Shown: piece after piece, positions 23,963 through 32,643 of the stretch
Position numbering within the stretch: position 1 is the stretch's first letter
Layout: each line of letters opens with the position of its first letter
NCBI GenBank assembly: GCA_018302545.1
Contig: JAGVZM010000021.1
Span: 1-37,276, forward strand
DNA: 37,276 bases
Reading direction: 5' to 3'
Source: Candidatus Woesearchaeota archaeon
GTDB taxonomy: Archaea; Nanobdellota; Nanobdellia; SCGC-AAA011-G17; GW2011-AR18
The notes under the pieces: generated by a model
Seen by the model: only the letters and a program-made list of their open reading frames with translations
Told to the model about the DNA's origin: nothing
The model's database searches: none
Translations under genes and position numbers: made by a program

Positions 23963-24859
23963 TTATTCTTTCAATCTCATTTTAAGTTCATCAATACAAA
24001 CTTTATCAATTTCTACTTTTCTTAAAGAAGTAAATACATTCCTAAAATAGGTAGCATCCTGTTTGCCTAAACCATAAGGCAATTCATAATGTTCTTCCCA
24101 TTGAAAAAAATTTCTAACAGCATCTAAATCATTAAATTTTCTAAAAGGATCTCCACCAGTTTGCACAAGCATTAAACCATTAGGTAAATATAAAGGTCTA
24201 ACTTCCCGCTCTTGATATCTCCAAACCATAGGAACTCTAACCCCAATACTTTCAAGAACCAATTTATCCAAAATTCTATTTCCTTTCTCACAAGTTTCCT
24301 GTAGATTATGTGCAAGAGAAGCCAATATTACTTCTCTAGTAAACTCTTCACCTGTTAATTCTCCAGAGTTATATTTAGCAACAAGGTCTTCTTGAAATGG
24401 TCTTAAGTATTTAGACAAGGCTAACATAACTAAATAAGCAGGAGACCTTTGTAAAGCGAATAAGACAAATCTATTATAGTTATGAACATAATCTGCAACA
24501 ATATTCCCTTTATGATCTGGTAGGCAAGCTTCTAAACCTACCTCAGAAAAATAAAAAACAGGAGCAGTAAATTTTCTATCATTTTTAATTCTACCATCCT
24601 CACCTATTTCCATATTAGGAGTAGCAGCACATATTAAAAGATTGGGATGTCTTTGAGGCAGTCTATCTCCTAAGTAACTATTCCAAGTATCCACATCACT
24701 AAAAAAACTAATAGGTTTAAGTATTCTTTCAGCAACATCTCTTAATTGTGAAAATCTTTCTTTATCTAGAATTTCTGAATATCTTTTATCTAATCTAGTT
24801 CTTACTAATTCTAATTTTTCTATAAGACTTCCAACATCTCCATGATATACTATAGACAT
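23963..24859 (-). CDS. Uncharacterised soluble protein
   Basis: This 298-residue protein begins MSIVYHGDVGSLIEKLELV. The six extra residues of the track ORF are excluded because a TATA (CTTATAAAAT at 24881-24890) lies 27 bp upstream of this ATG. I recognise no family. It has a helical N-terminus, a mixed middle with Pro/Arg/His-rich turns (LGDRLPQRHPNL), a hydrophobic helix (FVLFALQRSPAYLVMLALSKYL) that could be buried rather than membrane, and a C-terminal charged helix. It sits between proS and the modular HTH genes with its own promoter. Confidence 0.55.
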   Translation of the reverse strand: MSIVYHGDVGSLIEKLELVRTRLDKRYSEILDKERFSQLRDVAERILKPISFFSDVDTWNSYLGDRLPQRHPNLLICAATPNMEIGEDGRIKNDRKFTAPVFYFSEVGLEACLPDHKGNIVADYVHNYNRFVLFALQRSPAYLVMLALSKYLRPFQEDLVAKYNSGELTGEEFTREVILASLAHNLQETCEKGNRILDKLVLESIGVRVPMVWRYQEREVRPLYLPNGLMLVQTGGDPFRKFNDLDAVRNFFQWEEHYELPYGLGKQDATYFRNVFTSLRKVEIDKVCIDELKMRLKE

Positions 24860-24905
24860 ATCAAAAAAGAAGAACAAAAAATTTTATAAGTTTATCATTC
24901 CATTA

Positions 24906-26141
24906 CTATCTCATTCCATTAGGACTTCTATTATTTAAAGTACGATACATAGAAGAAATTCTATCCAAATTAGATCTTTCAACATAAATAGTTCCACCTT
25001 CAACAACCAAAATCCCTCTCTTTTCTAAAACTCCTTTAAAACCATCAAAAAATTCCCTTCTTGGAACACCTGCAGCTTCAGCAATTGCTTCTATTCCATA
25101 AATTTTAGTTTCTCTTTTCTTTTCTCTAGAAACTTGTGCCAAAGAATCTGCTTCTTCTCGAGTATATTGATGAGGAACCCATTTGTTATCATTCCCAGGT
25201 TCATCAGAATTATAAATATCTTTTAACAAAACTTCTCCTTTTTTAGAAACTCTATAAGTGATTCTAAGTTCTGGTAAATAATTCATCCCAAAACTCACCC
25301 TAGACTCTTCTCCATATCTAATTTTAGCATTAGCAACTATAATTTCTCTAATGTCTGTTCTATCAGCCCTATAAATTTCATTTCCAACTAAAAGAAATTG
25401 AATTTCATTTCCATTTACATTTAAAGCAAAGGAATAGGTTCCATTAAAATTTCTTATTCCAACAGATTCATAGATTCTAGATTTAACTTGTGTTAAGTCT
25501 CTGACATTAACTTTAGGGGCCTCATATTTAGGAACTTCAAAACCAGTCTGTTGTAATACTCTCCAAACATTAGTATAAAGATTAGCCTGCTCCCTTAAAA
25601 CACTCGCTCTAATAATATGCCCATGTTTGGTTTCAATTAAACCATTAGTTATTGCATCATCAAGTCCTTTTGAAGTAATATACAAAGCATTGCAAGTTTC
25701 AATTTTAGAAGGATAACCCACACCAGGTAGAATGCGCAAAGCATAAATCAAAACTACTGGACTAACAGATTCACCAGAATCTTCATCATCAAAACAATCA
25801 ACTTCTCCTATAACTCCAGCAAATTCTTTAACTTCATCTACTCTTCGCCTCATAACTCTAGACTCTATACCAGAAATTTCAACAGCCTCATCAAAACTTA
25901 ATACATCCCATAAATCACATTGGCCTTTTGGAAAAACTAATTTTCCATCTTTATATAAACCTTCTTTCCCTATATTAAGAAAAAATTTAGCAATCTTATT
26001 AGGATCATCAATTCCAATTGGATGATAACTTAAATCATTTGCTGCAGCCCTAGTTTTATCAGAAGAACCACCATTAAACTCAATTTCAAAATCATCAAAA
26101 TCACTAATACTCTCATCTAATAAACCAGGTTCAAAAGTCAC
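24906..26141 (-). CDS. Modular HTH-containing protein, short paralogue of the 1334-aa neighbour
   Basis: This 411-residue protein shares a module of about 170 residues (38-206) with the neighbour gene. It opens with SYHPIGIDDP, followed by AKFFLNIGKEGLYKDGKLVF, a helix-turn-helix-like stretch (LSFDEAVEISGIESRVMRRR), CNALYITSKGLDDAI and ANLYTNVWRVLQQTGFEVPK. A central beta-rich region follows, then a second HTH-like domain near the C-terminus (IEAIAEAAGVPRREFFDGFKG...LEKRGILVV) that matches the C-terminal HTH of the large protein. The start is GTG with AGGTGG 6 nt upstream, 49 bp after the large gene, so it may be partly co-transcribed. It is probably a nucleic-acid-binding protein; this is inference. 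Confidence 0.6.
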   Translation of the reverse strand: MTFEPGLLDESISDFDDFEIEFNGGSSDKTRAAANDLSYHPIGIDDPNKIAKFFLNIGKEGLYKDGKLVFPKGQCDLWDVLSFDEAVEISGIESRVMRRRVDEVKEFAGVIGEVDCFDDEDSGESVSPVVLIYALRILPGVGYPSKIETCNALYITSKGLDDAITNGLIETKHGHIIRASVLREQANLYTNVWRVLQQTGFEVPKYEAPKVNVRDLTQVKSRIYESVGIRNFNGTYSFALNVNGNEIQFLLVGNEIYRADRTDIREIIVANAKIRYGEESRVSFGMNYLPELRITYRVSKKGEVLLKDIYNSDEPGNDNKWVPHQYTREEADSLAQVSREKKRETKIYGIEAIAEAAGVPRREFFDGFKGVLEKRGILVVEGGTIYVERSNLDRISSMYRTLNNRSPNGMR

Positions 26142-26147
26142 ACATTT

Positions 26148-26153
26148 CCACCT
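26148..26153 (-). promoter_or_regulatory. Shine-Dalgarno site deciding the GTG start
   Basis: AGGTGG on the minus strand lies 6 nt before GTG at 26141. The nearby ATG is out of frame and gives a stop after four codons. Confidence 0.5.
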
Positions 26154-26190
26154 AAAAACAAAAAATAAAGATAATATATAAAACTTTAGA

Positions 26191-29100
26191 TCAAGAACTA
26201 GACCTTAAAAAACTACCCAAAGTACCTGTTATTAAGCTCCTAGCTCTATTTGCAAAAGCAGGAATAAACCCATCAACTAAAACCAAATCAGAACTATGGG
26301 TAGTAGCAATATTGTACCTAACCCTATAAAGTTTAGGGGTTCTAGGTTCCAATCCCCTATCTTTAAGAATATCATCCAATCTACTATAACTAATTTCACT
26401 CAAAAGTCTTTCTGGTATTCCTCTCAAACCATAAAAAGCAACAGCACCATTAACTATTTCATCTTCTATCTCAAAACCCCTTTCTTCCCTATATCGTTCC
26501 ATAATTTCTTTAACTCTAGTTCTCTCAAAAAAAGCAAATGGCTTATTGTCTTTAGTCTTTCTAGTAACAAAATTAAAAGAACTCAATCTTTGAGTTATAC
26601 CCAAAGCAATTTGTTTTTTAGGCCTATCCCCAAAATAGAAAGCAGAAATATCATTTGCTAATGCATAAACAGGAAGATGTAACCTTACATCATAACCTTC
26701 AGCAAAACTACCTTTCGGATCTATATTAATTTTAGTAAGAACTGTATCAATATCTCCTTTTAATTCTTCAACAACTCCTTTAATACCCCCAACCTTACTT
26801 CCATAAGTATAATAGACCCCACTATCATTAATTAATAAACCTCTTTCAACTAATAAATCCCTAACTCTTGGAAAATCAGCAGAAGAAATTCCACAAACTG
26901 AACTTATTCTTTCTCTCCCAATAATTCTTAGTTCTTCAGAAGATTGTCCTAAATCATCAGATACTATTCGAGCTTCATCACTAGCGGTAGATTCAGGCAA
27001 TCCTGCTCTTAATGTATTAAGACTTTGGCCAGCAACTTCTCCCAACGTTCCTTTCAAAGGAGCTTTATTACGTGCACCTTGATGTCTTAAAGCCTTCCTA
27101 TCCCTTGCTCTTAATTCATCTTTTACTTCAGGATCCAAACCTACAATATTTTCTCCATCAATAATTTCAACAGGTTGACCCTTTTTTTTAGCTTCTAATC
27201 TTACTCTGACTTCTGGGTCTAATAGATCATCAAATAAAATTCCCCCCTCTGTAAAAACAGGTCCATGAGAACCAATAGCAGAAGGCAAATATTCAACATC
27301 TGTATCTGTTTTCAGAAATTCAGAATTTCTAGTAGTATCATCATGAACAATTCTAGGATCTATTCCTTCATTACCTAAAATAGATTGATCACCTAAAACA
27401 GGATTAACACTCTCTCCACAATCTACTTGAACAACAGATCCAACAAAATCTCTAACATATCTAGAAACAATAGTATCAAACAATTGATAAAAAGTATCAC
27501 GTTGTTCTGACCTTTGAGCTCTTGCGGTTTTTCTTGTATTATCTTTAAGTAAACTGTCTTTAGCATTTAATATTAACTCAGGAAAAGCACCATATAAAGT
27601 ACCTAATCCTGAATCATCTAGGGGTTTATGAAGATTTACAGCAACATCATCAAATAATCTAATTTTTATAGCATCAGCAGCAGCAACTCCTCCTTTTTTT
27701 ACCAAATTATGGTTTCTAGCATATTGTTCCATTCCACTCAAAGATTTTTTCGTGATTCTAGCAGCACTATCATATTCAACAACTTGATTAAGAACATACC
27801 TATTACCATCTATCTCAAATTCATTTGTATCAAGTAAGAGAATACCACTATTAACAAGTCTCTGTTCCAAACTTTGACTAAGACTGATAGCAATATCAAG
27901 ATTAACTAATTCGGAATTAGCTTCAAAAATTTCTTCGTCTCTCTGACCATCAATATTTCCAGAATCATCTAGTACTTTATCCCCTCTATCAACAATTGGT
28001 TCCAAAGGATTATCATTAACTACAGTAGTTGAATCATCCAATTTAGGAACTTTGAAATCATTTCTTGACAAATAATCCCAAACATCTAATAAAAGATTAG
28101 CTCTTTCTCCCATAAGATCACTTCTTCTATAAATAGGATATTGACCAAAATAATCTCTCTTAATAAGTTGAGCACTAACCATAGATTCTAGGTTATTAAC
28201 ACCTGAATATAAAACATTTAATGCATCATGCAAATTAGAGTAACTTTCACCAGATCTAACAGAAAGAACTCTAGAAGATTTTAAGTCATAAACTAAAACA
28301 TAAGGCATAATATCTCTATCACTAACAGCTCTTCCAGTAAATTCAGTCATATTCCTAGCTTTTACTTTAAGAGCAGTATGACTCTTTCCAACAGATTTAC
28401 CCGCAACAACAGGTTTCAAGGTTTCATTCAAACCAACAAAGTTTCCACCAAAATTTAATTGATTACTGTCTCTATCATAATATCCTCTTCTTTCTAAATT
28501 AGCAAATAATTTAGCAGTCTTAAGTTCAATAGGATCTTGATAACCTATAGGATAATAATCCAATTTTTCATCAAAACTAATATCTGATTTAATTAAACTT
28601 CTAGCATTCATAGAATTATCATCTGAACTAAGATTGTCATTTCTCAGTCCTTCATCAACAATTTCAACAATTGGTTCTATTCCAAAAGAGGGAGCACATA
28701 CTCCAGGAATTCCAGAAGGAGGGTCTTCTCCAAAATCAAAAGGTCTTAACTCAAATGGCTCTCTAGCAAATGAAGCAACAAGCTCATTTAATTCTTTTGG
28801 ATCTTCCCCATAAGGCCATCTAGTAATTACGCTTTTTCCATCTAATTCTACTAATCTATCTAAAACAGAAACAGCAAGTTGAGAATATGTTTTATCTCTA
28901 TCTAAAGCTTGTCTAATATCTTGTTCAGTTATATTACTACCAACAATTTCAGAAAGAAAAGCATCTCTCCCAAATCTAACAATTTGTTCATTAATATCTC
29001 CAACCAAACCAATATCTAAAATAGGAACGCCTGTAGAAAAACCAGAAATTCCAGGAGAAACGACAACTGATACTATTGAATCATCTTCAAGTTCATAAAG

Positions 29101-30195
29101 TCCTCTAAGAATTTCATCTTGCCTAGCCAAATCACTATTTAATCCAAGACCTATAGAAAAATAATTATTCTCAAAATCTTCACCAGAATCTCTAACTTTA
29201 TTTCTAGAATCAATCAGAGGATATTCTTCAACAACTTTAATTTTTGGAACTCTAAATTCATGTTGTTCTAAATAATTCCAAGCAAGATGCAACATATTAG
29301 CAAGACCGTATACGACACCATCTCTTTTCAAACCACCATGAAAAAACTCTAAACCTCCTTTTTCAACCATACCAAGAATAGCATCAGAATCAAAATACAA
29401 AGTTCCTTTAGCATCATCTAAACTAAATTTATTTCCTGTTCCATTAGGAAGTTTTTTAGAATATAATAAAAAATAAGGAGGATATTTATCTTTAGAAAAT
29501 TCAACTCCTAAAATTTTAGAAGCTTGTCTAACCCTATTAAGAACAAAAGTCTCTTGAACACCTAAAACTCTAGCCATATCAGCAGTAGAAATCCTATCAG
29601 AAAGTGAAAACCTGCTGCTACCTAAGATTAATTTATCATTTGAAGGATCATAATATCCATCTCTCTCAAGATTAGCAAACAGTTTAGCTGTAATTACTTG
29701 ATCTTCCTCTTTTAAAGGATTTATTGGGTAATAACCAGAATCTTCATCTAAATAAGATTCTAAATCTTTCCTAACTCTTTTACCAATCTGAACTTCAGAA
29801 TCAGAAAGAGCTTTAGCAACTACATCAATAGTTCTAGGCTCAATAACTTTTAAATCTCTAACTTCAGAATCAAGTAACTCAAAAGGAGAAACAAGGGAAT
29901 CTACACTCACAACAACTTCTCCATCTCTTGAATCTTGAGCAAAATGTAATAATAGATTATCTTGATTAAGATCTAAAACATCTAAAGGAAGTCTACCAAC
30001 AGGAACATCATCAGCAGCAATCAAAAATTGATCGCCTTTAACAACTGCACGAACATCAGCTAATTTATACTCCCCATCTAATTTCAAAATAGGCACATTA
30101 GCAGTGTATAATCCTTCATCTTGTTTAGTTAAAACACGTCTAATAACGTGTCTAGAATTACTATCATTCAAGTTTCCAGAACCATTTCTCGCCAT
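26191..30195 (-). CDS. Giant modular protein with repeated HTH-like modules
   Basis: This protein is 1334 residues long, with the start at the internal ATG (MARNGSGN) downstream of a TATA-like CTTAAATATAG near 30221-30231. Positions are in ORF-track numbering. Module A (161-326) and module B (553-726) share YYPI, TAKLFANLER.GYYD, an HTH-like stretch (STADMARVLGVQETFVLNRVRQ in A), L..LY and ANxLxxxWxYL...FxVPK. A third, eroded copy is seen at about 785-925. A C-terminal HTH near 1100-1160 (ISSVCGISSADFPRVRDLLVERG) matches the 411-aa protein. Linkers are rich in Asp/Ser. There is no signal peptide or membrane helix. The protein is unusually large for such a compact genome. Function unknown; DNA binding at several sites is plausible. 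Confidence 0.65.
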   Translation of the reverse strand: MARNGSGNLNDSNSRHVIRRVLTKQDEGLYTANVPILKLDGEYKLADVRAVVKGDQFLIAADDVPVGRLPLDVLDLNQDNLLLHFAQDSRDGEVVVSVDSLVSPFELLDSEVRDLKVIEPRTIDVVAKALSDSEVQIGKRVRKDLESYLDEDSGYYPINPLKEEDQVITAKLFANLERDGYYDPSNDKLILGSSRFSLSDRISTADMARVLGVQETFVLNRVRQASKILGVEFSKDKYPPYFLLYSKKLPNGTGNKFSLDDAKGTLYFDSDAILGMVEKGGLEFFHGGLKRDGVVYGLANMLHLAWNYLEQHEFRVPKIKVVEEYPLIDSRNKVRDSGEDFENNYFSIGLGLNSDLARQDEILRGLYELEDDSIVSVVVSPGISGFSTGVPILDIGLVGDINEQIVRFGRDAFLSEIVGSNITEQDIRQALDRDKTYSQLAVSVLDRLVELDGKSVITRWPYGEDPKELNELVASFAREPFELRPFDFGEDPPSGIPGVCAPSFGIEPIVEIVDEGLRNDNLSSDDNSMNARSLIKSDISFDEKLDYYPIGYQDPIELKTAKLFANLERRGYYDRDSNQLNFGGNFVGLNETLKPVVAGKSVGKSHTALKVKARNMTEFTGRAVSDRDIMPYVLVYDLKSSRVLSVRSGESYSNLHDALNVLYSGVNNLESMVSAQLIKRDYFGQYPIYRRSDLMGERANLLLDVWDYLSRNDFKVPKLDDSTTVVNDNPLEPIVDRGDKVLDDSGNIDGQRDEEIFEANSELVNLDIAISLSQSLEQRLVNSGILLLDTNEFEIDGNRYVLNQVVEYDSAARITKKSLSGMEQYARNHNLVKKGGVAAADAIKIRLFDDVAVNLHKPLDDSGLGTLYGAFPELILNAKDSLLKDNTRKTARAQRSEQRDTFYQLFDTIVSRYVRDFVGSVVQVDCGESVNPVLGDQSILGNEGIDPRIVHDDTTRNSEFLKTDTDVEYLPSAIGSHGPVFTEGGILFDDLLDPEVRVRLEAKKKGQPVEIIDGENIVGLDPEVKDELRARDRKALRHQGARNKAPLKGTLGEVAGQSLNTLRAGLPESTASDEARIVSDDLGQSSEELRIIGRERISSVCGISSADFPRVRDLLVERGLLINDSGVYYTYGSKVGGIKGVVEELKGDIDTVLTKINIDPKGSFAEGYDVRLHLPVYALANDISAFYFGDRPKKQIALGITQRLSSFNFVTRKTKDNKPFAFFERTRVKEIMERYREERGFEIEDEIVNGAVAFYGLRGIPERLLSEISYSRLDDILKDRGLEPRTPKLYRVRYNIATTHSSDLVLVDGFIPAFANRARSLITGTLGSFLRSSS

Positions 30196-30282
30196 TACAA
30201 AGAAGATAATCAATAAAATCTATATTTAAGTGTTTTTATGATGTAATGAATATTTTATGATTATACAAAAAAATAAAAGAGA

Positions 30283-30294
30283 AGTTTATAATAG
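30283..30294 (+). promoter_or_regulatory. TATA box of the 211-aa gene
   Basis: AGTTTATAATAG is centred about 27 bp upstream of the ATG at 30317. Confidence 0.5.
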
Positions 30295-30316
30295 TTTTAA
30301 AAATCAAACTTAAAAA

Positions 30317-30952
30317 ATGAAAAAATTAGAAGTAGTAATATTATCAGCAGCAAATTTTAATGAAATGAGAAGACTACTTTTAGGTGAACCATTATTTCTA
30401 GATGAAGATGAATCCCAATTTTATGGTACTGTATTAAGACTAAAACCATATAAAAAAAGAGAGTTAGTAAGGGAATTAGGAACAGAAACTGCAAAAAAAG
30501 CAAGAGTTGTAGATGATGATAATTATATAAATTTAGTAGATCCAGTAAAAGCAGATATTTATAGTAATGGAAGATATGGTTTATCTCTTTATAGAATAGG
30601 ACAGACTCTTAGAGAAGAAAAAAGACCAATTTCAGATTTAACCAATTCAAGTTTATTAACTTATGAAATAGATTTGGAAGGAAAGATAAGAATACCCGGA
30701 ATAAATCTAGATTTAGATAAAGGATTTCTTGCAGCTTTAATAAGATCAATATTAACTGATCTTGACTTATTACCAGAAACAAAGTTAGGAAAAGAAATAT
30801 TTAAATTACTAGCAGAAAAAGAAATACATTTTTATGGATTAACAAGAAAGAATGAAAATAAACAACAAAAATATCAATTACTCTGTGAGTATAATGATAG
30901 AGGATTAATATATTATGATAAATCTCCAAAATTAGCTAAAGCTTTAATCTAA
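30317..30952 (+). CDS. Uncharacterised protein divergent from the giant HTH gene
   Basis: This 211-residue protein has an unrecognised fold. The N-terminus (KKLEVVILSAANFNEMRRLLLGE) looks like a beta-alpha unit. The middle has mixed charge and Tyr (RYGLSLYRIGQTLREEKRP), and the C-terminal half is helical with FLAALIRSILTDLDLLPETKLG and a last segment rich in Lys/Gln/Tyr. No membrane helix or signal is seen. It sits head-to-head with the 1334-aa gene about 120 bp away and may be regulated with it. Its 3' end overlaps alaX by 9 bp. Confidence 0.55.
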   Translation: MKKLEVVILSAANFNEMRRLLLGEPLFLDEDESQFYGTVLRLKPYKKRELVRELGTETAKKARVVDDDNYINLVDPVKADIYSNGRYGLSLYRIGQTLREEKRPISDLTNSSLLTYEIDLEGKIRIPGINLDLDKGFLAALIRSILTDLDLLPETKLGKEIFKLLAEKEIHFYGLTRKNENKQQKYQLLCEYNDRGLIYYDKSPKLAKALI

Positions 30953-31651
30953 TAAAGTAAAGTAAAGTCTTTTTCTTCCTTTTCCTTTATTTTCCAATCC
31001 AACCAACCCTATTTTTCCAATTTCAGAAGTATTCTTAATATGGCAACCGCCACAAGGCTGCTTATCTATTCCATCTATTTCTATAATCCTAAGTTCATCT
31101 TCTTTCATATCACTATAATCCCAATCTTTTAGCATAGAAAATTTTTGAGCTTCTTCTTTAGGCATAAAACTAATGTTAACTTCTATTCCTTTTTTAACAA
31201 GTTCATTAGCATCCTCTATATATTTAGCCATTCTATCTCTATCAAAATCCTCTAAACTAAAATCTAATCTACTCTTATCTAATCCTAATTGATTACCAGT
31301 AAACAAAGCACCACTTTCTTTATGAATGACACTATCCAAAATATGAGCTGCAGTATGCATCCTCATTAACCTATATCTCCTCTCCCAATCTATAAAACAA
31401 ACAACTTCATCTCCAACTTTAAGTCCTTCATGATCTACTTCATGACTAATCTCTCCATTAAATTTACCTACAAAAACAATTTTATATTCAGAATCTTTAC
31501 AAACTATTTTACCTTCATCATGAGGTTGGCCACCACCAACAGGATAAAAAGCACTCTTATCTAATAAAATATATTTACCATCTTTAATAGAAACAACTTT
31601 AGCATTAAATTTTTTCAAATAACAATCTTTCAAATACAATGCATTTTCCAT
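30944..31651 (-). CDS. alaX: Alanyl-tRNA editing protein AlaX (trans-editing factor)
   Basis: This 235-residue stand-alone relative of the AlaRS editing domain hydrolyses mischarged Ser-tRNA-Ala. The zinc motif HTAAH (99-103) pairs with CGGCH (200-204), the second half of the site. The N-terminal DKSAFYPVGGGQPHDEG segment corresponds to the beta-barrel entry of AlaX-M/L types, so this is the medium form rather than the minimal AlaX-S. The protein ends soon after the CGGCH domain, so no C-terminal extension is present. A TATA-like TTTAAATAAATT at 31670-31681 lies about 25 bp upstream. Editing factors of this kind are common in archaea. Confidence 0.92.
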   Translation of the reverse strand: MENALYLKDCYLKKFNAKVVSIKDGKYILLDKSAFYPVGGGQPHDEGKIVCKDSEYKIVFVGKFNGEISHEVDHEGLKVGDEVVCFIDWERRYRLMRMHTAAHILDSVIHKESGALFTGNQLGLDKSRLDFSLEDFDRDRMAKYIEDANELVKKGIEVNISFMPKEEAQKFSMLKDWDYSDMKEDELRIIEIDGIDKQPCGGCHIKNTSEIGKIGLVGLENKGKGRKRLYFTLLD

Positions 31652-31723
31652 AAATAAAGCATATACGAAATTTATTTAAAGTTTATGAAAAAAACCTCAT
31701 TAACCAGAGAGTAAAAAGAAATA

Positions 31724-31732
31724 TTTATATAT
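31724..31732 (+). promoter_or_regulatory. TATA box of the upstream-ORF / PAS-HTH transcript
   Basis: TTTATATAT places transcription start at about 31753-31756, just before the GAGGTT site and the ATG at 31770. Confidence 0.5.
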
Positions 31733-31769
31733 CAAATTGAGCATAAAAATAATATAAAAGAGGTTAAAG

Positions 31770-31832
31770 ATGTATGAAAAAGACAGTATAAATACTGAGA
31801 CAAAAATATTAGGGGTGATATTTCTTGTATGA
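31770..31832 (+). CDS. Short upstream ORF (20 codons) coupled to the PAS-HTH gene
   Basis: ATG at 31770 follows GAGGTT (31760-31765) by 4 nt. The ORF encodes MYEKDSINTETKILGVIFLV and stops at TGA 31830-31832. The stop overlaps the first codons of the PAS-HTH gene, whose TTG at 31825 sits behind its own AGGGGTGAT, which lies inside this ORF. Such a layout implies translational coupling or leader-peptide control. It could also be the true N-terminus of the next protein joined by a frameshift, since both begin Met-Tyr-(Glu/Asp). It is too short for the ORF track. Confidence 0.5.
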   Translation: MYEKDSINTETKILGVIFLV

Positions 31833-32457
31833 CGAAAGTCTAATTCTAGATATTGTTAGAAATTCAAACCAAACAATATTAGCTCTAGATCTAAAAGGAA
31901 GAATAATTTATTGGAATCAAGGAGCAGAAGATTTATTTGGTTATGGAAAAGAAGAAGTTTTAGGAAAGTTACTTCCCATAGTTCAAAATAAAAATAGTTA
32001 TGAGTTACAAACATTAATATCTAATTCTGAAAAAAGGAAAGGTCTAACTTATAGAACACAAAAAACAAATAAAGATGGAAAAGAATTAGACTTAATATTT
32101 CAAACAAATCCTATAATAAAAGATGAAGTAGTTATAGGAACTTCTATAAGAATACATCAAACAGAAGTAATAAAAAAAGTAAATTATTTACCATTCAACA
32201 TCGAGACAAAACAAAAAGAACAAAAAAGGACATTTAATGTAATAAGAGAATTAATAATACTAACTTTATATAATGGTAAAAGGACAATAAATCAATTAGC
32301 TTCTGAATCAGGAATTAATTGGCGTACAGTTGAAAAACATTTAACTTATTTAATAGGAAAAAAATTAGTAGCTGAAATATTTAGTTCAGAATATGTAAGA
32401 ATATTTGAATTAACTGAAATTGGAAAAAGTTATACAGAAAAACTAAAAAATAAATAA
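31825..32457 (+). CDS. PAS-domain winged-helix regulator, TTG start
   Basis: This is a 210-residue one-component regulator. The N-terminal PAS domain spans about 5-112 (ILALDLKGRIIYWNQGAEDLFGYGKEEVLGK is classic, followed by the sheet FQTNPIIKDEVVIGTSI). The C-terminal winged helix is at about 135-205 (RTINQLASESGINWRTVEKHLTYLIGKKLV). PAS domains bind heme, flavin or small ligands and the winged helix binds DNA, so it likely switches transcription in response to a cytoplasmic cue. No cofactor-binding Cys or His stands out. The start is TTG with AGGGGTGAT just upstream. It lies upstream of the MinD-like gene on the same strand but has a separate promoter from it. Confidence 0.8.
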   Translation: MYDESLILDIVRNSNQTILALDLKGRIIYWNQGAEDLFGYGKEEVLGKLLPIVQNKNSYELQTLISNSEKRKGLTYRTQKTNKDGKELDLIFQTNPIIKDEVVIGTSIRIHQTEVIKKVNYLPFNIETKQKEQKRTFNVIRELIILTLYNGKRTINQLASESGINWRTVEKHLTYLIGKKLVAEIFSSEYVRIFELTEIGKSYTEKLKNK

Positions 32458-32462
32458 AAAAA

Positions 32463-32471
32463 TTTATAAAG
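32463..32471 (+). promoter_or_regulatory. TATA box of the small basic ORF / MinD-like operon
   Basis: TTTATAAAG sits about 26 bp before the Shine-Dalgarno region, so the leader is short. Confidence 0.5.
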
Positions 32472-32492
32472 GGTAAAATAAAATCAGATTAA

Positions 32493-32499
32493 GAGGTGA
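32493..32499 (+). promoter_or_regulatory. Shine-Dalgarno site of the 45-codon ORF
   Basis: GAGGTGA lies 6 nt before the TTG at 32506. It matches the strong sites seen before the PAS and 6-phosphogluconate dehydrogenase genes and supports translation of this small ORF. Confidence 0.6.
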
Positions 32500-32505
32500 C
32501 GTTCA

Positions 32506-32643
32506 TTGCCAAAAAAAAGCATAAAGAAAAAAACAATAAATTCTAAAAATGGAAAATTAGAAAAATCAAAGATTAAACATATAAAACCGTGGAGACCATA
32601 TTCTATAATAAAAAGATTAAAAGAGGTATATAAAATTGAGTAA
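32506..32643 (+). CDS. Small basic protein coupled to MinD-like ATPase
   Basis: This is a 45-residue ORF not listed in the track (TTG start). It is extremely basic, with 14 Lys and 2 Arg against 3 Glu, and has a Trp-Arg-Pro-Tyr turn in KPWRPYSIIKRL. A promoter, a good Shine-Dalgarno site and an 8-bp overlap between its stop and the TTG of the MinD-like gene indicate a real, co-translated gene. Small basic partners of ParA/MinD ATPases can be DNA- or membrane-binding adaptors. That role is inferred from context; no homology was recognised. Confidence 0.55.
   Translation: MPKKSIKKKTINSKNGKLEKSKIKHIKPWRPYSIIKRLKEVYKIE

Noticed and set aside
26296-26661. 121-aa plus-strand ORF antisense to the giant HTH gene
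   Set aside because: Ser/Phe/Asn-rich low-complexity translation without start signals; the opposite strand is a real, continuous gene.
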